Assembly: GCA_947471745.1 (NCBI GenBank)
Contig: CANJKZ010000473.1
Coordinates: 5,001 to 69,000, forward strand
Direction of reading: 5' to 3'
Length of the DNA: 64,000 bases
From: Closterium sp. Naga37s-1
Taxonomy: Eukaryota; Streptophyta; Zygnematophyceae; Desmidiales; Closteriaceae
Shown: positions 21,965 through 33,860 of the stretch, one piece after another
How the letters are laid out: each line of letters starts with the position of its first letter
How positions within the stretch are numbered: position 1 is the first letter of the stretch
Position numbers and translations under genes: made by a program
Notes under the pieces: model-generated
Told to the model about the DNA's origin: nothing
Database searches by the model: none
Seen by the model: the letters and a program-made list of their open reading frames with translations, nothing else

Positions 21965-24900
21965 AATTCCGGCCAGAGCAATTCCGGCTTGGTTCGCGCG
22001 CACATAAAGTTCGGCGCTTACGATGACGACCGCGTCTGCCGGCAAATGCTAAAGAAGTGCTCGGATCCCTATAGGCGTAGGGAAAAGAGTCAAATGACCT
22101 GAGTGTTGTTGCTTATACGGATGGCTCATGCTTAAACACACATACCAGAGCAATTTCTGGCTTGGTTTGCGTGCACAGAAATGTTCGGCGACAGCGATGA
22201 CAGCCGCGTCTGCCGACAAATGCTAAGGAAGCGCACGGATCCCTATAGGCGTAGGGAAAAGCATCGAACGACCTGAATGTTGTTGCATTTCCAAGTTGCC
22301 CATGCTCAAATACACCCACCTGAGCAATTCCAGCTTGGTTTACGCGCACAGAAAAGTTCGGCGCTTGCGATGACGGCCGCGTCTGCCGACAATTGCTAAG
22401 GAAGCGCATGGATCCCTATCGGCGTTGGGAAAAGCGTCGAACAACCTAAATGTCGTTGCATATTCGGATGGCCCATGCTGAAATACACCTACCGGAGCAA
22501 TTCCGGCTTGGTTTGCGCGCACAGAAAAGTTTGGCGCCTGCGATGACGACCGCGTGTGCCGACAAATGCTAAAGAAGCGCTTGGATCCTTATAGGCGTAG
22601 GGAAAAGCGTCGAACAACCTGAATGTTGTTGCATATTCGGGTGGCTCATGCTTGAATACACCTACGAGAGCAATTCCGGGTTGGTTCGCGCGCATAGAAA
22701 AGTTCGGCGCCTGCGATGACGGCCGCGTCTGCCGACAAATGCTAAAGAAGCGCTCGGATCCCTGTAGGCGTAGGGAAAAGAGTCGAACGACCTGGGTGTT
22801 GTTGCTTATTCGGATAGACCATGCTTAAATACACCTACCAGAGCAATTTTGGCTTGGTTCGCGCGCACAGAAAAGTGCGGCGTCTGCGATGACGGCCGCG
22901 ACTGCCGACAAATGCTAAGGAAGCGCACGGCGTAGGGAAAAGCATCAAACGACCTGAATGTTGATGCTTATTCGGATGGCCCATGCTTAAATACACATAT
23001 CAGAGCAATTACAGCTTGGTTCGCGCGCATAGAAAAGTTTGGCGCCTGCGATGACGGCCGCGTCTGCCGACAAGGGTTTAGGAAGCCCTCGGATCCTTAT
23101 AGGCGTAGGGGAAAGAGTCGAACGACCTGAATGTCGTTGCATATTCGGGTGGCGCATACTTAAATATACCTACCAGAACAATTCCGTCTTGGATCGCGCG
23201 CAAAGAAAAGTTCGGCGCCTGCGATGACGGCCGTGTCTGCCGACAAATGCTAAGGAAGCAATAGGATCCCTATAGGCGTAGGGAAAAGAGTCGAACGACC
23301 TAAGTGATGTTGCTTATTCGGGTGGCCCATGCTCAAATACACCTACCAGAGCAATTCCAGCTTGGTTCGCGCGCATAAAAAAGTTCGGCGCCTGCGATGA
23401 CGGCCGCGTCTGCTGACAAATGCTAAAAAAACGCTCGGATTCCTATAGGTGTAGGGAAACGAGTCGAACGACCTGAGTGTTGTTGCTTATTCGGATGGCC
23501 CATGCTTAAATACACTTACCAGATCAATTTCGGCTTGGTTCGCGCGCATAGAAAAGTTCGGCGCCTGCGATGACGGCCGCGTCTGCCGAAAAATGCTACA
23601 GCAGAGCTCGGATCCCTATAGGCGTAGGGAAAAGGGTCGAACGACCTGAGTGTTGTTGCTTATTCGGGTGGCCCGTGCTTAAATACACTTACTAGAGCAA
23701 TTCGCACTTGGTTCGCGCGCACAAAAAAGTTCGGCGCCTGCGATGACGGCCGCATCTGCCGACAAATGCTAAAGAAGCGCTCGGATCCCTATAGGCGTAG
23801 GGAAAAGAGTCGAACGACCTGAATGATGTTGCTTATTCGGGTGGCCCGTGCTCAAATACACCTACCAGAGCAATTCCGGCTTGATTCGCGCGCACAGAAA
23901 AGTTCGGCGCCTGCGATGACGGCCGCGTCTGCCGACAAATGCTAAAGAAGCGCTCGGATCCCTATAGGCGTAGGGAAAAGAGTCGAACAACCTGAGTGTT
24001 GTTGCCTATTTGGTTGGCCCGTGCTTAAATACACTTACCAGAGCAATTCCGGCTTGGTTCGCGCGCAAAAACAAGTTCGGCGCCTGCGATGACGGCCGCG
24101 ACTGCCGAGAAATGCTAAGGAAGCGCACGGATCCCTATAGGCGTAGGGAAAAGCATCAAACGACCTGAATGTTGTTGCTTAATCGGATGGGTCATGCTTA
24201 AATACACCTACCAGAGCAATTCCGGCTTGGTTCGCGCCCACAAAAAAGTTCGGCGACAGCGATGACGGCCGCGTCTGCCGACAAATGCTAAGGAGCGCAC
24301 GGATCTCTATAGGCATAGGGAAAGGCATCGAACTACTTGAATGTTGTTTCATATTTGAGTTGCCCATGCTCAAATACACCTACCAGAGTAATTCCGGCTT
24401 GGTTCGCGCGCATAGAACAGTTCGGCGCCTGCGATGACGGCCGCGTCTGCCGAAAAATGCTACAGAAGAGCTCGGATCCCTATAGGCGTAGGGAAAAGCG
24501 TCGAACGACCTGAGTTTTGTTGCTTATTCGGGTGGCCCGTGCTTAAATACACTTACTAGAGCAATTCGCACTTGGTTCGCGCGCACAAAAAAGTTCGGCG
24601 CCTGCGATGACGGCCGCGTCTGCCGACAAATGCTAAGGAAGCGCACGGATCCCTATAGGCGTAGGAAAAAGCATCAAACAACCTAAATGTTGTTGTATAT
24701 TTGGGTTGCCCATGCTCAACTACACCTACCAGAGCAATTCCGGCTTGGTTCGCGCGCATAGAAAAGTTCGGCGCCTGCGATGACGGTCGCGTCTGCCGAC
24801 AAATGCTAAAGAAGCGCTCGGATCCCTATAGGCGTAGGGAAAAGAGTCGAACAACCTGAGTGTTGTTGCCTATTTGGTTGGCCCGTGCTTAAATACACTT

Positions 24901-25877
24901 ACCAGAGCAATTCCGGCTTGGTTCGCGCGCAAAAACAAGTTCGGCGCCTGCGATGACGGCCGCGACTGCCGAGAAATGCTAAGGAAGCGCACGGATCCCT
25001 ATAGGCGTAGGGAAAAGCATCAAACGACCTGAATGATGTTGCATATTCGAGTTGCCCATGCTCAAATACACCTACCAGAGCAATTCCGGCTTGGTTCGTG
25101 CGCATAGAAAAGTTCGGCGCCTGCGATGACGGCCCCGTCTGCCGGAAAATGCTACAGAAGAGCTCGGATCCCTATAGGCGTAGGGAAAAGGGTCGAACGA
25201 CTTGAGTGTTGTTGCTTATTCGGGTGGCCCGTGCTTAAATACACTTACTAGAGCAATTCACACTTGGTTCGCGCACACAAAAAAGTTCGGCGCCTGCGAT
25301 GACGGCCGCGTCTGCCGACAAATGCTAAGGAAGCGCACGGATCCCTATAGGCGTAGGAAAAGGCATCAAACAACCTAAATGTTGTTGTATATTTGGGTTG
25401 CCCATGCTCAACTACACCTACCAGAGCAATTCCGGCTTGGTTCGCGCGCATAGAAAAGTTCGGCGCCTGCGATGACGGCCGCGTCTGCCGACAAATGCTA
25501 AAGCGCTCGGATCCCTATAGGCGTAGGGAAAAGAGTCGAACGACCTGAGTGTTGTTGCCTATGTGGTTGGCCCGTGCTTAAATACACTTACCAGAGCAAT
25601 TCCGGCTTGGTTCGCGCGCAAAAACAAGTTCGGCGCCTGCGATGACGGCCGCGACTGCCGGGAAATGCTAAGGAAGCGCACGGATCCCTATAGGCGTAGG
25701 GAAAAGCATCAAACGACCTGAATGTTGTTGCTTATTCGGATGGCTCATGCTTAAATACACCTACCAGAGCAATTCCGGCTTGGTTCGCGCGCACAGAAAA
25801 GTTTGGCGACAGCGATGACGGCCGCGTCTGCCAACATATTCTAAGGAAGCGCACGGATCTCTATAGGCTAGGGAAAG
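21965..25877 (+). repeat. 173-bp satellite, plus orientation, about 22 monomers
   Basis: The GCTAA landmark occurs at 22048, 22222, 22395, 22568, 22741 and 22914, spacings of 174, 173, 173, 173 and 173. Monomer landmarks are GGATCCCTATAGGCGTAGGG, CGAACGACCTGAATGTTGTT, CCAGAGCAATTCCGGCTTGG and GATGACGGCCGCGTCTGCCG. Some larger blocks are re-duplicated (24380-24780 resembles 25080-25480). Copia element A interrupts the array at GAAAG (25873-25877). Confidence 0.93.
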
Positions 25878-26015
25878 TGTTAGAATGTAGAACTGAACGA
25901 GAATGTGTGAAACTAGGCAGCAGGGTGATACAAGTAGGAAACCCTAGCAATGTTGTACCCCCTAAGGCTAAACCCACTATAGCCTACACAATATGAACAT
26001 GTATAATGTTTGACA
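25878..26015 (-). repeat. 3' LTR of Copia A (138 bp)
   Basis: TGTTAGAATG to TGTTTGACA in plus coordinates, that is TG...CA ends on the element strand. It has 13 extra bases (AACATGTATAATG) relative to the 5' LTR, flanked by a short ATG repeat. It contains GAAACCCTAGC, a telo-box-like AAACCCTA motif. Confidence 0.92.
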
Positions 26016-26028
26016 CACCCCCATAGGC
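26016..26028 (-). other. Polypurine tract of Copia A
   Basis: Adjacent to the 3' LTR the minus strand reads CCTATGGGGGTG, a G-rich polypurine tract expected to prime plus-strand DNA synthesis. The same motif precedes the 3' LTR in elements B, C and D. Confidence 0.75.
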
Positions 26029-26246
26029 TAAGTGGGAGACAACCAGATGGTCACAAGACCAGTCAAAGCAAAGCAAAGCAAGCTCAGGGTGGATCTCAAG
26101 GAAACCACACAAATTCCGAGCACAAGCAAGTGGTCACAAGACCAGTTCACATGCAGTTTGATAATATAACAAGAGGTACAGTGATCACAACCTAACAAGA
26201 GTAAACATGCAGGTATATATATATAGAGATCACAGTACAAGCAGAG

Positions 26247-26924
26247 TCAAGAAGTGAGCAAGTGAGGGAGAGTAGGCACAAGGCCTAGAACAGTACAGAA
26301 ACACTGATGGTCACAAGGTTGAAGCGCCTTGGTGAACACATCAGCAGTGTTGGCCCGAGTGGCCACGTAACGCAGACGAAGCTGACCACGCTGCTGCAGC
26401 TCTCGAGCAAGGAAGTAGCGCAGAGCGATGTGCTTCGTCCTGTGCTCCAGTCTGTGCTCCTCACACAAGGAAATGGCGGCCTTGTTGTCAACGTACAGCA
26501 CTGGAGGAGAACGAGGCCGCTCTCCCAGGTCGGTCAGCAGGTAGGTGAGCCAGCGTAACTCCTGTGCAGCCATGGCTGTGGCGTAGATCTCAGCCTCACA
26601 ACTGGAGCTGAGAACAGAAGAAGAGCGAGTAGAACGCCAAGAAACTGAACCAGAGCCAAGGCTGAAGGTGTAACCCTGAGACGACCGCTGCGTAGCCTGG
26701 TCGTCAGCCAAAGAAGCGTCTGAGTGACCCGTGAGGACAACGTCGCTCCGACCTCCAAGCACGAGCCCCATGCCCGACGTACTGCACAAGTAGCGCAACA
26801 CCCTCTTAGCGGCATCCATGTGCTCCTTCCGGTGACGGCCGGGAGCGACATAGCGTGCTAGGATGCTAAGAGGGTATGCCAGGTCAGGTCGAGTGCAGGT
26901 CATCAGGTACATGAGGCAGCCCAC
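26247..26924 (-). pseudogene. Copia A RNase H segment
   Basis: It begins GCLMYLMTCTRPDLAYPLSI and carries the RNase H acidic sites in SDASLADD, CEAEIYA and LYVDNKAA, then the C-terminal TADVFTKAL of Copia polyproteins. It is cut off from the RT by a +1 frameshift at about 27030, where CTTTGAGCGC replaces CTTCAGCGC, plus an in-frame stop. Confidence 0.85.
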
Positions 26925-27039
26925 AAGCTCTGGATACGGGCCACTCGGCTCTACGGACTCATCCGAAGGCAGAGCTGAGAGCGAGTGACCGGTAGGCAGA
27001 GGAGTGGGCTGAGGCGAGGATTACGTGAAGCGGAAGCGC

Positions 27040-27885
27040 TCAAAGGACCTGCTGCACCATGTGTGACTGAGTCAAGGTGATGGTGCGCTGTGCTCTGTCC
27101 CGGGTGATCCGCAAGCCAAGATAGCTTGTCAGCTCACCCAGGTCTGTGCACGTGTGTCTCTTCTGCAGCTCCGACTTCACGTGGGCGAGTGCCTCAGTGT
27201 CAGCAGTAGCAAAGACCAAGTCGTCTACGTAAACAAGAACGTAGAACGGCGGCAGAGTGGTGTCGGTGCGTACAAACAGCGACAGGTCAGCAGTAGAAGG
27301 AGCAAACCCAAGAGCAGCAAGAGTAGTCCTCAGTGTGTCGTGCCACTCACGGGGTGCCTGGCGGAGACCGTAGACTGGCCGTCGGAGGCTCCACTGGGTA
27401 CCAGGAGGGAACGACCCAGTAAAGCCAGGTGGGCGGCGCAGCCAGATCTCCTCGTGCAGGCTGCCCTGTAAGAACGCAGTGCTGAAGTCAAGAGAGTGGA
27501 GCTCGTAGTCACGCTGAGCAGCGACGTGCAGCAGAACCCGAAGAGTGGTCATCTTCGGGGTCGGGGAGAAGGTCTGGAAGAAGTCAACTCCCTCTCGCTG
27601 ACTGAAGCCTCGTGCAACGTAACGTGCCTTGAAGACAGGAGGAGAACCCGGCGGCCGCTTCACCCTGAAAATCCACATGCCACTGACGATGTTCGCCCCA
27701 GGTGGGGGAACCTCGTCGACGTAGGTGCCTGTGGACTTCCAGGAAGCCATCTCTGCGTCCATGGCTGTCTGCCACTGAGAGGAGTAGGGACCCTCCATCG
27801 CCTCTGCGTAGGAGCGTGGGGTCGGGATGTCTGGTGCATCCGGGTCTCCCTCAGGGGCAACTAGCATGGACACGAGATGAGGCAA
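27040..27885 (-). pseudogene. Copia A reverse transcriptase segment
   Basis: A complete RVT_2-type RT: MDAEMASWKSTGTYVDEVPP, the first catalytic Asp in LDFSTAFLQG, the PVYGLRQAPREWH block, and VYVDDLVFA with the YVDD active site. It is in the same frame as the upstream segment and separated from it only by a TGA at 27898-27900 (TGT to TGA relative to element B). It would be read only by stop readthrough. Confidence 0.88.
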
Positions 27886-27897
27886 AGCAGCGGCAAA

Positions 27898-29985
27898 TCA
27901 CTCAAACTCCTCCTGTCTATCCTCAAGGACGTCCGTGCCAAGAGCACACTCACCCCCGACAGACGGAGGACAGACAGACTCAGACTCAGACTCAGCAACA
28001 AGGCTAGCGGCGTAGTCTAGACAACAGGCAGCAGCAAAGTCAACAAGCTCAGCGACTAGAGCAGACGCAGCAGAGGACTCAAAGGAAGGGTCAGTGACAG
28101 CAGTGGCAAGGAGACGCGTGACAGTAGGACTGGCAGCACGAAGAGAGTCAGACTCCGGGTCAGCAAGAGCAGGAAGAGAGGACGCTGGTGGAGACGGTAG
28201 TGGGACACGCTGTGGAGCAGTAGAGGGACGCAGGGTCATATAGTCAGTGCCAAGGACAGGAGGAGGACGCTGACGTGGAACACGACGACCAGCGCGGACA
28301 GTGCGGACAGGCGACTCTGGACGCGACTCAGACGACTCTGGACGAGTCTCAGGCGACGGAGGACGAGACTCAGGCTCACGACGCTCCGTAAGACCTCCCG
28401 TCGGTGCAGTGTAGGGAGAAGGACCAGGAAGTGGAGAGACTGGCTGTAACTGTGACTGCGACTGGACAAGCGGTGGACTCAGTAGGGGAGGAGTAGGACC
28501 AGGAGAGGGCGGAAGGCCAAGAACCTGCTGAAGGAGCGGAACGTAGTACGGCCGTGGCCGCTCAGCACCTCCAGCTCCAACCCCCTCAGCAGGGCCAGTC
28601 CCAGCAGCTCCAGCAGCACCGCCAGCAGCAGCAGGGTCCCCAGCAGCTCCAGTACCAGCAGCACCTCCAGCAGTGCCAGCAGCACCACCAGCAGCAGCAG
28701 CACCTCCAGCAGCTCCAGCAGCACCAGTACCAGCAGCACCTCCAGCAGCGCCAGCAGCACCGCCAGCAGCAGCAGTACCACCAGCAGCTCCAGTAGCTCC
28801 AGCACCAGTAGCACCTCCAGCAGCGCCAGCAGCACCAGCAGCACCTCCAGCAGCGCCAGCCGCACCGCCAGCAGCAGCAGCACCTCCAGCAGCTCCAGCA
28901 ACACCAGAACCAGTAGTACCTCCAGCAGCGCCAGCAGCACCTCCAGCAGCAGCAGTACCTCCAGCAGCTCCAGCAGCACCAGCAGCACCTCCAGCAGCGC
29001 CAGCCGCACCGCCAGCAGCAGCAGCACCTCCAGTAACTCCAGAAGCTCCAGAGTCCACGACACCGGGAGCGCCACTCCGGAGACTGCAGCGCCTAGCGTA
29101 CCACTCTCGGAGCTGCTGGGGAGAGGGCAGCTCCCGCCTAGGAGGGGAAGCACTAGCACCAGCTCCGGCACCACTCCGAGCTCCAGAAGCACCTCTTCTG
29201 AGGCTGCAGTACTGTAAGTACCACTCACGCAGCTGCTGCGAGGAGAGGCCTCCCCCAGGTGCAGCACGCTCAGGCTCAGTACTCTCAGACGTAGCACTCC
29301 CAGGCTCAGCACCCCCAGGCTCAGCACCTCCAGACTCAGCACCCGCAGGCTCCGCACCCCCAGGCTCAGCACCCCCAGACTCAGCACCCGCAAGCTCCGC
29401 ACCCCCAGACCCCGCACCCCCAGGCTCCACACCCCCAGACCCCGCACCCCCAGGCTCAGCACCCCCAGACTCAGCAACCCCAGGCTCCGCACGCTCAGGC
29501 TCAGCACCCCTGGCAGGACGAGAGTCGACAGCTACCTCGACAAGCTCAACCGGGTCTACCTGGGACACACCTGAGGGAGCGGCACCCTGAGGGGGGAGGG
29601 GGTCTACCACAGCAGCACCTGGCGCGAGGAAGAGAGGCGGGGGGGGGAGCGGGGCAGTGCGGTAGGGGAAGAGGCGGTAGTAGGGCACGGACTCGTCAAA
29701 AGTGACGTCCTGAGAGGGCAGGAGACGGCGCGAGGTGGCGTGGTAAAACTGCCAACCAGACGCGTCCGGGACAAAGCCAAGGAAGACACAGGGAACAGCG
29801 CGGGAGGAGAGCTTGTCCGCGAACGTATCGCGAACAAAAGCTCGGGATCCCCAGACCCGAAAACGCGACGCATCGCCAACGCAGTGTCGGTGAAGTCTCC
29901 GGAACGGAGACACGGGGCCAGAGGTTGAGCTGATGCGCAGCGTATCGGACCGCAAATGGCCACAGAAAGTGGGGGGCAGCCGCAT
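27898..29985 (-). pseudogene. Copia A integrase C-terminus and Gly/Ala hinge
   Basis: The genuine part starts near 29880 with VGDASRFRVWGSRAFVRD (integrase C-terminal side), then about 560 residues of hinge dominated by repeats of GGAEPGGAE and GGAAGAAGGAA. The hinge holds two PQQLREWY-type motifs (about 29219-29243 and 29096-29122). An approximately 14-bp deletion at 29881-29895 relative to element B breaks the frame from the integrase core. The first ~35 residues from 29985 are out-of-frame sequence. Confidence 0.8.
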
Positions 29986-31639
29986 GGATCAAGGAGGTAC
30001 GAGCGACCTCCATGACCAAACCAATGCGGCGCTCAGCAACCCCATTCTGCTGTGGAGGGGCCGGAAGCGTGAACGACTGGCAGATGCCGTGCTCCGCACA
30101 GTAGGCTGCCAAGAGGTCAGAGGAGAACTCACCACCTCTGTCAGAGTGCAGACGCAGGACAGGAAAGTCCGAGTGGAACCGCTCACTGAGCTGGAGACGA
30201 GAAGCGCGGATCCAAGGGATCAAAACATCAGGGACCTCACCCTTGGTGCGCAAGGGGAAGTCCGTGGTGTAGCGCGAGTAGTCGTCAACAACGATCAGGA
30301 AGTACCTCTCCTGACCCTGTCCACGGACGCGGGCTGGGCCCCACACGTCCATGTGGAGCGTCTGCAAGGGAGCAGTCGTCGGGGGAAACGAGGAGGAGTG
30401 AGGAGCGGCGCGCTGCCGCCCCTCGACACAGGGAAGGCAGGGAGGAGCAGGCGAGGGTGGGAGTGGAGGGAGAACCCTGGGAAGACCAGAGACAAGGTAC
30501 CGATTGTGCATGGCACGAAGGCGCTGCACTGACGGGTGACCAAGACGGTGGTGCCAGAGGACAGTCTCGTGTGCGAGGGAGCGACACGAGCAGGGGGCAG
30601 ACAGCTGACCTGACGCAGACGCAGACACAGCTACCTGTGGGGACTCAGTGGTCAGTGTGTACAGGTCCGACCCCGGCTGCCGAGTGAAGGTAGCCAGGTG
30701 GCGGCCCGTCCGAGCGCACGTGCAGTGTGTCACACGCTCGTAGGCAGGGGTAAACTGGTGGACACCCCCGTCCTGGAGCGCACTACCCGCCACCAAGTTC
30801 GTAGAGAACGAGGGGAGGTAGAGACCTGACAGAGTGCCCGACGGGACCGCAGGACAAGGGAGAACAGTAGAGGAGGTCGCAATGACCGGACCCCCAGAGG
30901 GGTCAGCGAGGGAGACTGCAACCGGCCGAGCAAGCTGCTCAAGGGCAGTGCGGTCACGAAAGAAACAGCGGGAAGCGCCTGAGTCCAGTGTGAAGGTGTG
31001 CAGTGCCTCAGTAGACGCAGTACCAGAGGGCGCAGACTCACGAGTACCTAGAGCAGCAGCCTCACCAGCACCTGGGGCAACAGACATACGAGCACCTAGT
31101 GCAGCAGCCTCACCAGTACCTAGAGCAGCAGACTGGATACCGGGGTCAGGCGGCACACACAGGTGATAGGCACTCTCAGCACTAGTAGGAAATGCATACA
31201 TGGCAGTGAGGATAGCATCATAGTCAAGAGCATAGATATCTACCCTCTGCCTAAGCAGCTCCACCCAGTCGGGAAGCTCAGCCGCGTCGCCAAACTCTGT
31301 ACGCCAGGCGTCGCTCAGACGGGCGAAGCAGCGGGACTCTGTGTGACCAGACGTCCCGCAAGGCTGACCAGTCCGAGCACCAGTGCGAATGACGTACGGG
31401 CAGCGAGCAGTACCCCGTGACCCTCCACGCTGAGCGTACCACTCACGAAGCTGTTGGGGCGTGAGGGACTCACTCGGACGTCGCGGGAGCTGCATCTGGC
31501 CACCGCCAGGAGCAGCAGTAGCAGTAGTAGCAGCAGTAGTAGTAGCAGCAGCGCGGCCACCCCTACAACCCCAACCAGCATACCACTCACGAAGCTGTTG
31601 GGGCGTGAGGGACTCACGCGGACGGCGCTGGAGCTGCAT
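29881..31639 (-). pseudogene. Copia A Gag C-terminus, protease and integrase core
   Basis: In order: two LTPQQLREWYA motifs, an atypical zinc knuckle ending CGTSGHTESRC, the protease site FTLDSGASRCFF, the pre-integrase HH-CC domain LWHHRLGHPS...CLPC, and the integrase core with Asp in HMDVWGP, Asp in LHSDRGGEF and Glu in VAERRIG. The ~300-residue Gag N-terminal domain present in elements B and C is absent. The frame runs into unrelated sequence after about 29881. Confidence 0.88.
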
Positions 31640-31739
31640 CTGGCCACGCCAGGAGCAGCAGTAGAAGTAGAAAGAGCAGTAGCAGCAGGAGCAGCAGTAG
31701 CAGCAATACGGGCAGGGCAGTGCTCACCAGTGGCGAGAA

Positions 31740-32770
31740 GGGCAGGCGTACGACGGTGATAACGGCGAGGCCGCTACCACTGCAGGGCGAGGGCTCCGCG
31801 GCAGCTGCAGGGGCGGCTGCTCCAGGGGCCAGGGGCGGCTGCAGAGGTCCAGGGGCGGCTGCTGCAGGGGCAGCTGCTGCAGGGGCGGCTGCTGCAGGGG
31901 CGGCTGCTCCAGGGGCCAGGGTCGGCTGCTGCAGGGGCGGCTGCTCCAGGGGCCAGGGGCAGCTGCTCCCTTTTTTTTTTTTTTTTTTTTAATAATTAAT
32001 TATTTATTTTAGGGTTTGGCAGAGCGCACTCGGCGCTGCAGAGGCGGCTCGCGGGCTGCAGGGTGGCTAGGGCAGCAGCGAGGGGGGGGGGGCGGCGCGC
32101 GGCTCCCCAGGGCGCCGCGACGGGGCAGCGGGGGGGGGGGGGGCGCGCGCGGCTCCCCAGGGCGTCGCGACGGGGCAGCGGGGGGTCGCGCGCGGCTCCC
32201 CAGGGCGTCGCGACGGGTCAGCGGGGGCCGAGCGCGGCTCCCCAGGACGTCGCGACAGGGCAGCGGGGGCCGAGCGCGGCTCCCCAGGGCGTCGCGACGG
32301 GGCAGCGGGGGCTGAGCGCGGCTCCCCAGGGCGACGCGACGGGACAGCGGGGGTCGCGCGCGGCTCCCCAGGGCAGCGCGACGGGGCAGAGGCAGCGCCC
32401 ACGGGCGACACGCGGCTCGGCAGGGCAGCGCGCTGGCTGCAGGGGCGGCTCTCGGGCCTGACGGGCCTGCCGAGGCGGCTCGGGGGGGCCTGACGGGTCT
32501 GCAGAGGCGGCTCGGGGGCCTGACGGACCTGCAGGGGCGGCTCGAGGGCCGTACTAGCTTGCAGGAGGCAGCGCGAGGGCTGCAGGACGGCACGCGGGCA
32601 GACCGAAGGGCGGGTCGCACGGGGGCGCACGAGGGCGCACGTAAGGTAGGGCGCACGAGGGCGCACGAGTATAGAAAGGCGCACGAGGGCGCACGTAAGG
32701 TAGGGCGCACGAGGGCGCTTCTAGCGGAATAGTGGGCCCGTAGGAGAAAGCGGTCCTAGGTAGCAACCTA
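31740..32770 (-). repeat. Copia A leader minisatellites and T-run
   Basis: Between the primer site and Gag lie a GGGGCGGCTGCTGCA-type repeat (about 31800-31970), a pure run of about 19 T with an AT-rich tail (about 31972-32011), and a 42-bp repeat with GGCTCCCCAG landmarks at 32151, 32194, 32236, 32278, 32320 and 32362. No coding sequence is recognised; open frames on both strands are repeat artefacts. Confidence 0.8.
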
Positions 32771-32784
32771 GGCTCGTGATACCA
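32771..32784 (-). other. Primer binding site of Copia A (initiator Met tRNA type)
   Basis: Immediately inside the 5' LTR the minus strand reads TGGTATCACGAGCC, matching the initiator-Met complement TGGTATCAGAGC except for one inserted base. Confidence 0.8.
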
Positions 32785-32909
32785 TGTTAGAATGTAGAAC
32801 TGAACGAGAATGTGTGAAACTAGGCAGCAGGGTGATACAAGTAGGAAACCCTAGCAATGTTGTACCCCCTAAGGCTAAACCCACTATAGCCTACACAATA
32901 TGTTTGACA
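32785..32909 (-). repeat. 5' LTR of Copia A (125 bp)
   Basis: Identical to the 3' LTR apart from the 13-bp indel. It has TG...CA ends on the element strand and a telo-box-like AAACCCTA. Confidence 0.92.
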
Positions 32910-33350
32910 GAAAGGCATCAAACAACTTATATGTTGTTTCATATTTGAGTTGCCCATGCTCAAATACACCTACCAGAGCAATTCCGGCTTGGTTCGCACG
33001 CATAGAAAAGTTCGGCGCCTGCGATGACGGCCGCGTCTGCCGACAAATGCTAAGGAAGCACTCGGATCCCTATAGGCGCAGAGAAAAGCGTCGAACGACC
33101 TGAATGTCGTTGCATATTCGGGTGGCCCATGCTAAAAAACAACTACCATAGCAATTCCGGCTTGGTCCGCGCGCACAGAAAAAAGTTCGGCGCCTGCGAC
33201 GTTGGCCGTGTCTGCCGACAAATGCTAAGGAAGCGCTCGGATCCCTACAGGCATAGGGAAAAGCGTCGAACGACATGAATGTTGTTGCATATTCGGGTGG
33301 CCCATGCTCAAATACACCAAGCAAAGCAGTTCCGGCTTGGTTCGCGCGCC
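32910..33350 (+). repeat. 173-bp satellite, plus orientation (about 2.5 monomers)
   Basis: It resumes after element A at GAAAGGCATC in the phase left at 25877, and ends at TTCGCGCGCC where the AT-rich composite block begins. Confidence 0.9.
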
Positions 33351-33520
33351 GACTAGAGCGAGCATCGTGACAAGCGAGCATCGTGACAGGTTTGTTGTAA
33401 GTTTTCGATATATATCTGGTAGATTGTTATAAGTTTCTTTAAAACAAATTTGCACGTTTTTTTCCATATATATATCTAAAACACTCATTCATAAAAGAAC
33501 ATTTGATTACATGAGCTCAG
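33351..33520. repeat. Composite block 1, left part (cut by Copia B)
   Basis: Two copies of the 16-bp GAGCATCGTGAC unit, then AT-rich sequence (ATATATATCTGGTAGATTG, CCATATATATATCTAAAAC) ending at GAGCTCAG. It continues after element B at 40991. Blocks 2 and 3 are uninterrupted paralogues. Confidence 0.85.
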
Positions 33521-33649
33521 TGTGAATTAAGAAAACAGGAATGAATTGACTAAGTGAAAGTTGGGTACAAAACGCAAACCCTAGAAAACTGTACCCCATA
33601 TGTGCTACCCCACTATAGCCTACAGTAGCTATGTCATATAAATCTGACA
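33521..33649 (-). repeat. 3' LTR of Copia B (129 bp)
   Basis: TGTGAATTAA to ATAAATCTGACA in plus coordinates, with one difference from the 5' LTR (AAACGCAAAC versus AAAAGCAAAC). It contains the telo-box-like CAAACCCTAG and, on the element strand, a TTTATAT near its start that could act as a TATA element. Confidence 0.95.
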
Positions 33650-33661
33650 CACCCCCATAGG
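33650..33661 (-). other. Polypurine tract of Copia B
   Basis: The minus strand reads CCTATGGGGGTG directly before the 3' LTR. Confidence 0.8.
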
Positions 33662-33860
33662 CAAAGTGGGGGAGAACAAGGGGTCACAAGACCAGTCAAG
33701 CAAAGCAAAACAAGCTCAGGGTGGATCACAAAGTCACCACACATTCCGAGCACAAGTTCAAGGCCACAAGGCCAGTTCACATGCAGGATTGCATATATAT
33801 ATATATAAGACTAGACAAGCAAGAGCAGGTGTATATATATATGCAATAGTACAAACAAGG

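Larger units (their letters stand above)
25878..32909 (-). mobile_element. Copia element A, defective, 7.0 kb
   Basis: LTRs at 25878-26015 and 32785-32909 bracket a Gag-PR-INT-RT-RNaseH remnant read on the minus strand. The 5-bp target duplication GAAAG is at 25873-25877 and 32910-32914, and satellite sequence continues in phase on both sides. The LTRs have no base substitution between them, only a 13-bp insertion in the 3' copy. The coding region is broken by a nonsense codon, two frameshifts and loss of the Gag N-terminal domain, so the element cannot move by itself. Confidence 0.93.

Noticed and set aside
20988..22045. Met/Pro/Ser/His/Ala/Leu-rich minus-strand frames of about 260-315 residues
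   Set aside because: Translation of the 16-bp GGCATGAGAGGGGGAG minisatellite, present in overlapping frames.
22113..25451. Recurrent 60-90 residue frames (RANQAGIALVGVFEHGPPEY type) in the 173-bp satellite
   Set aside because: They follow the monomer, shift frame between monomers (173 is 2 modulo 3) and are broken by ordinary substitutions, with no sign of protein-level conservation.
28554..29590. Plus-strand Ala/Pro- and Gln-rich frames opposite Copia A
   Set aside because: Antisense of the GGAAGAAGG hinge repeat of the Copia polyprotein, which is the strand with conserved enzyme domains.
31972..32011. T-run with AT-rich tail as the poly(A) end of a LINE, SINE or retrocopy
   Set aside because: It lies inside Copia A's leader with no target duplication or retrocopy sequence beside it. 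B and D have shorter A-runs at the same place, so it is probably a leader feature.
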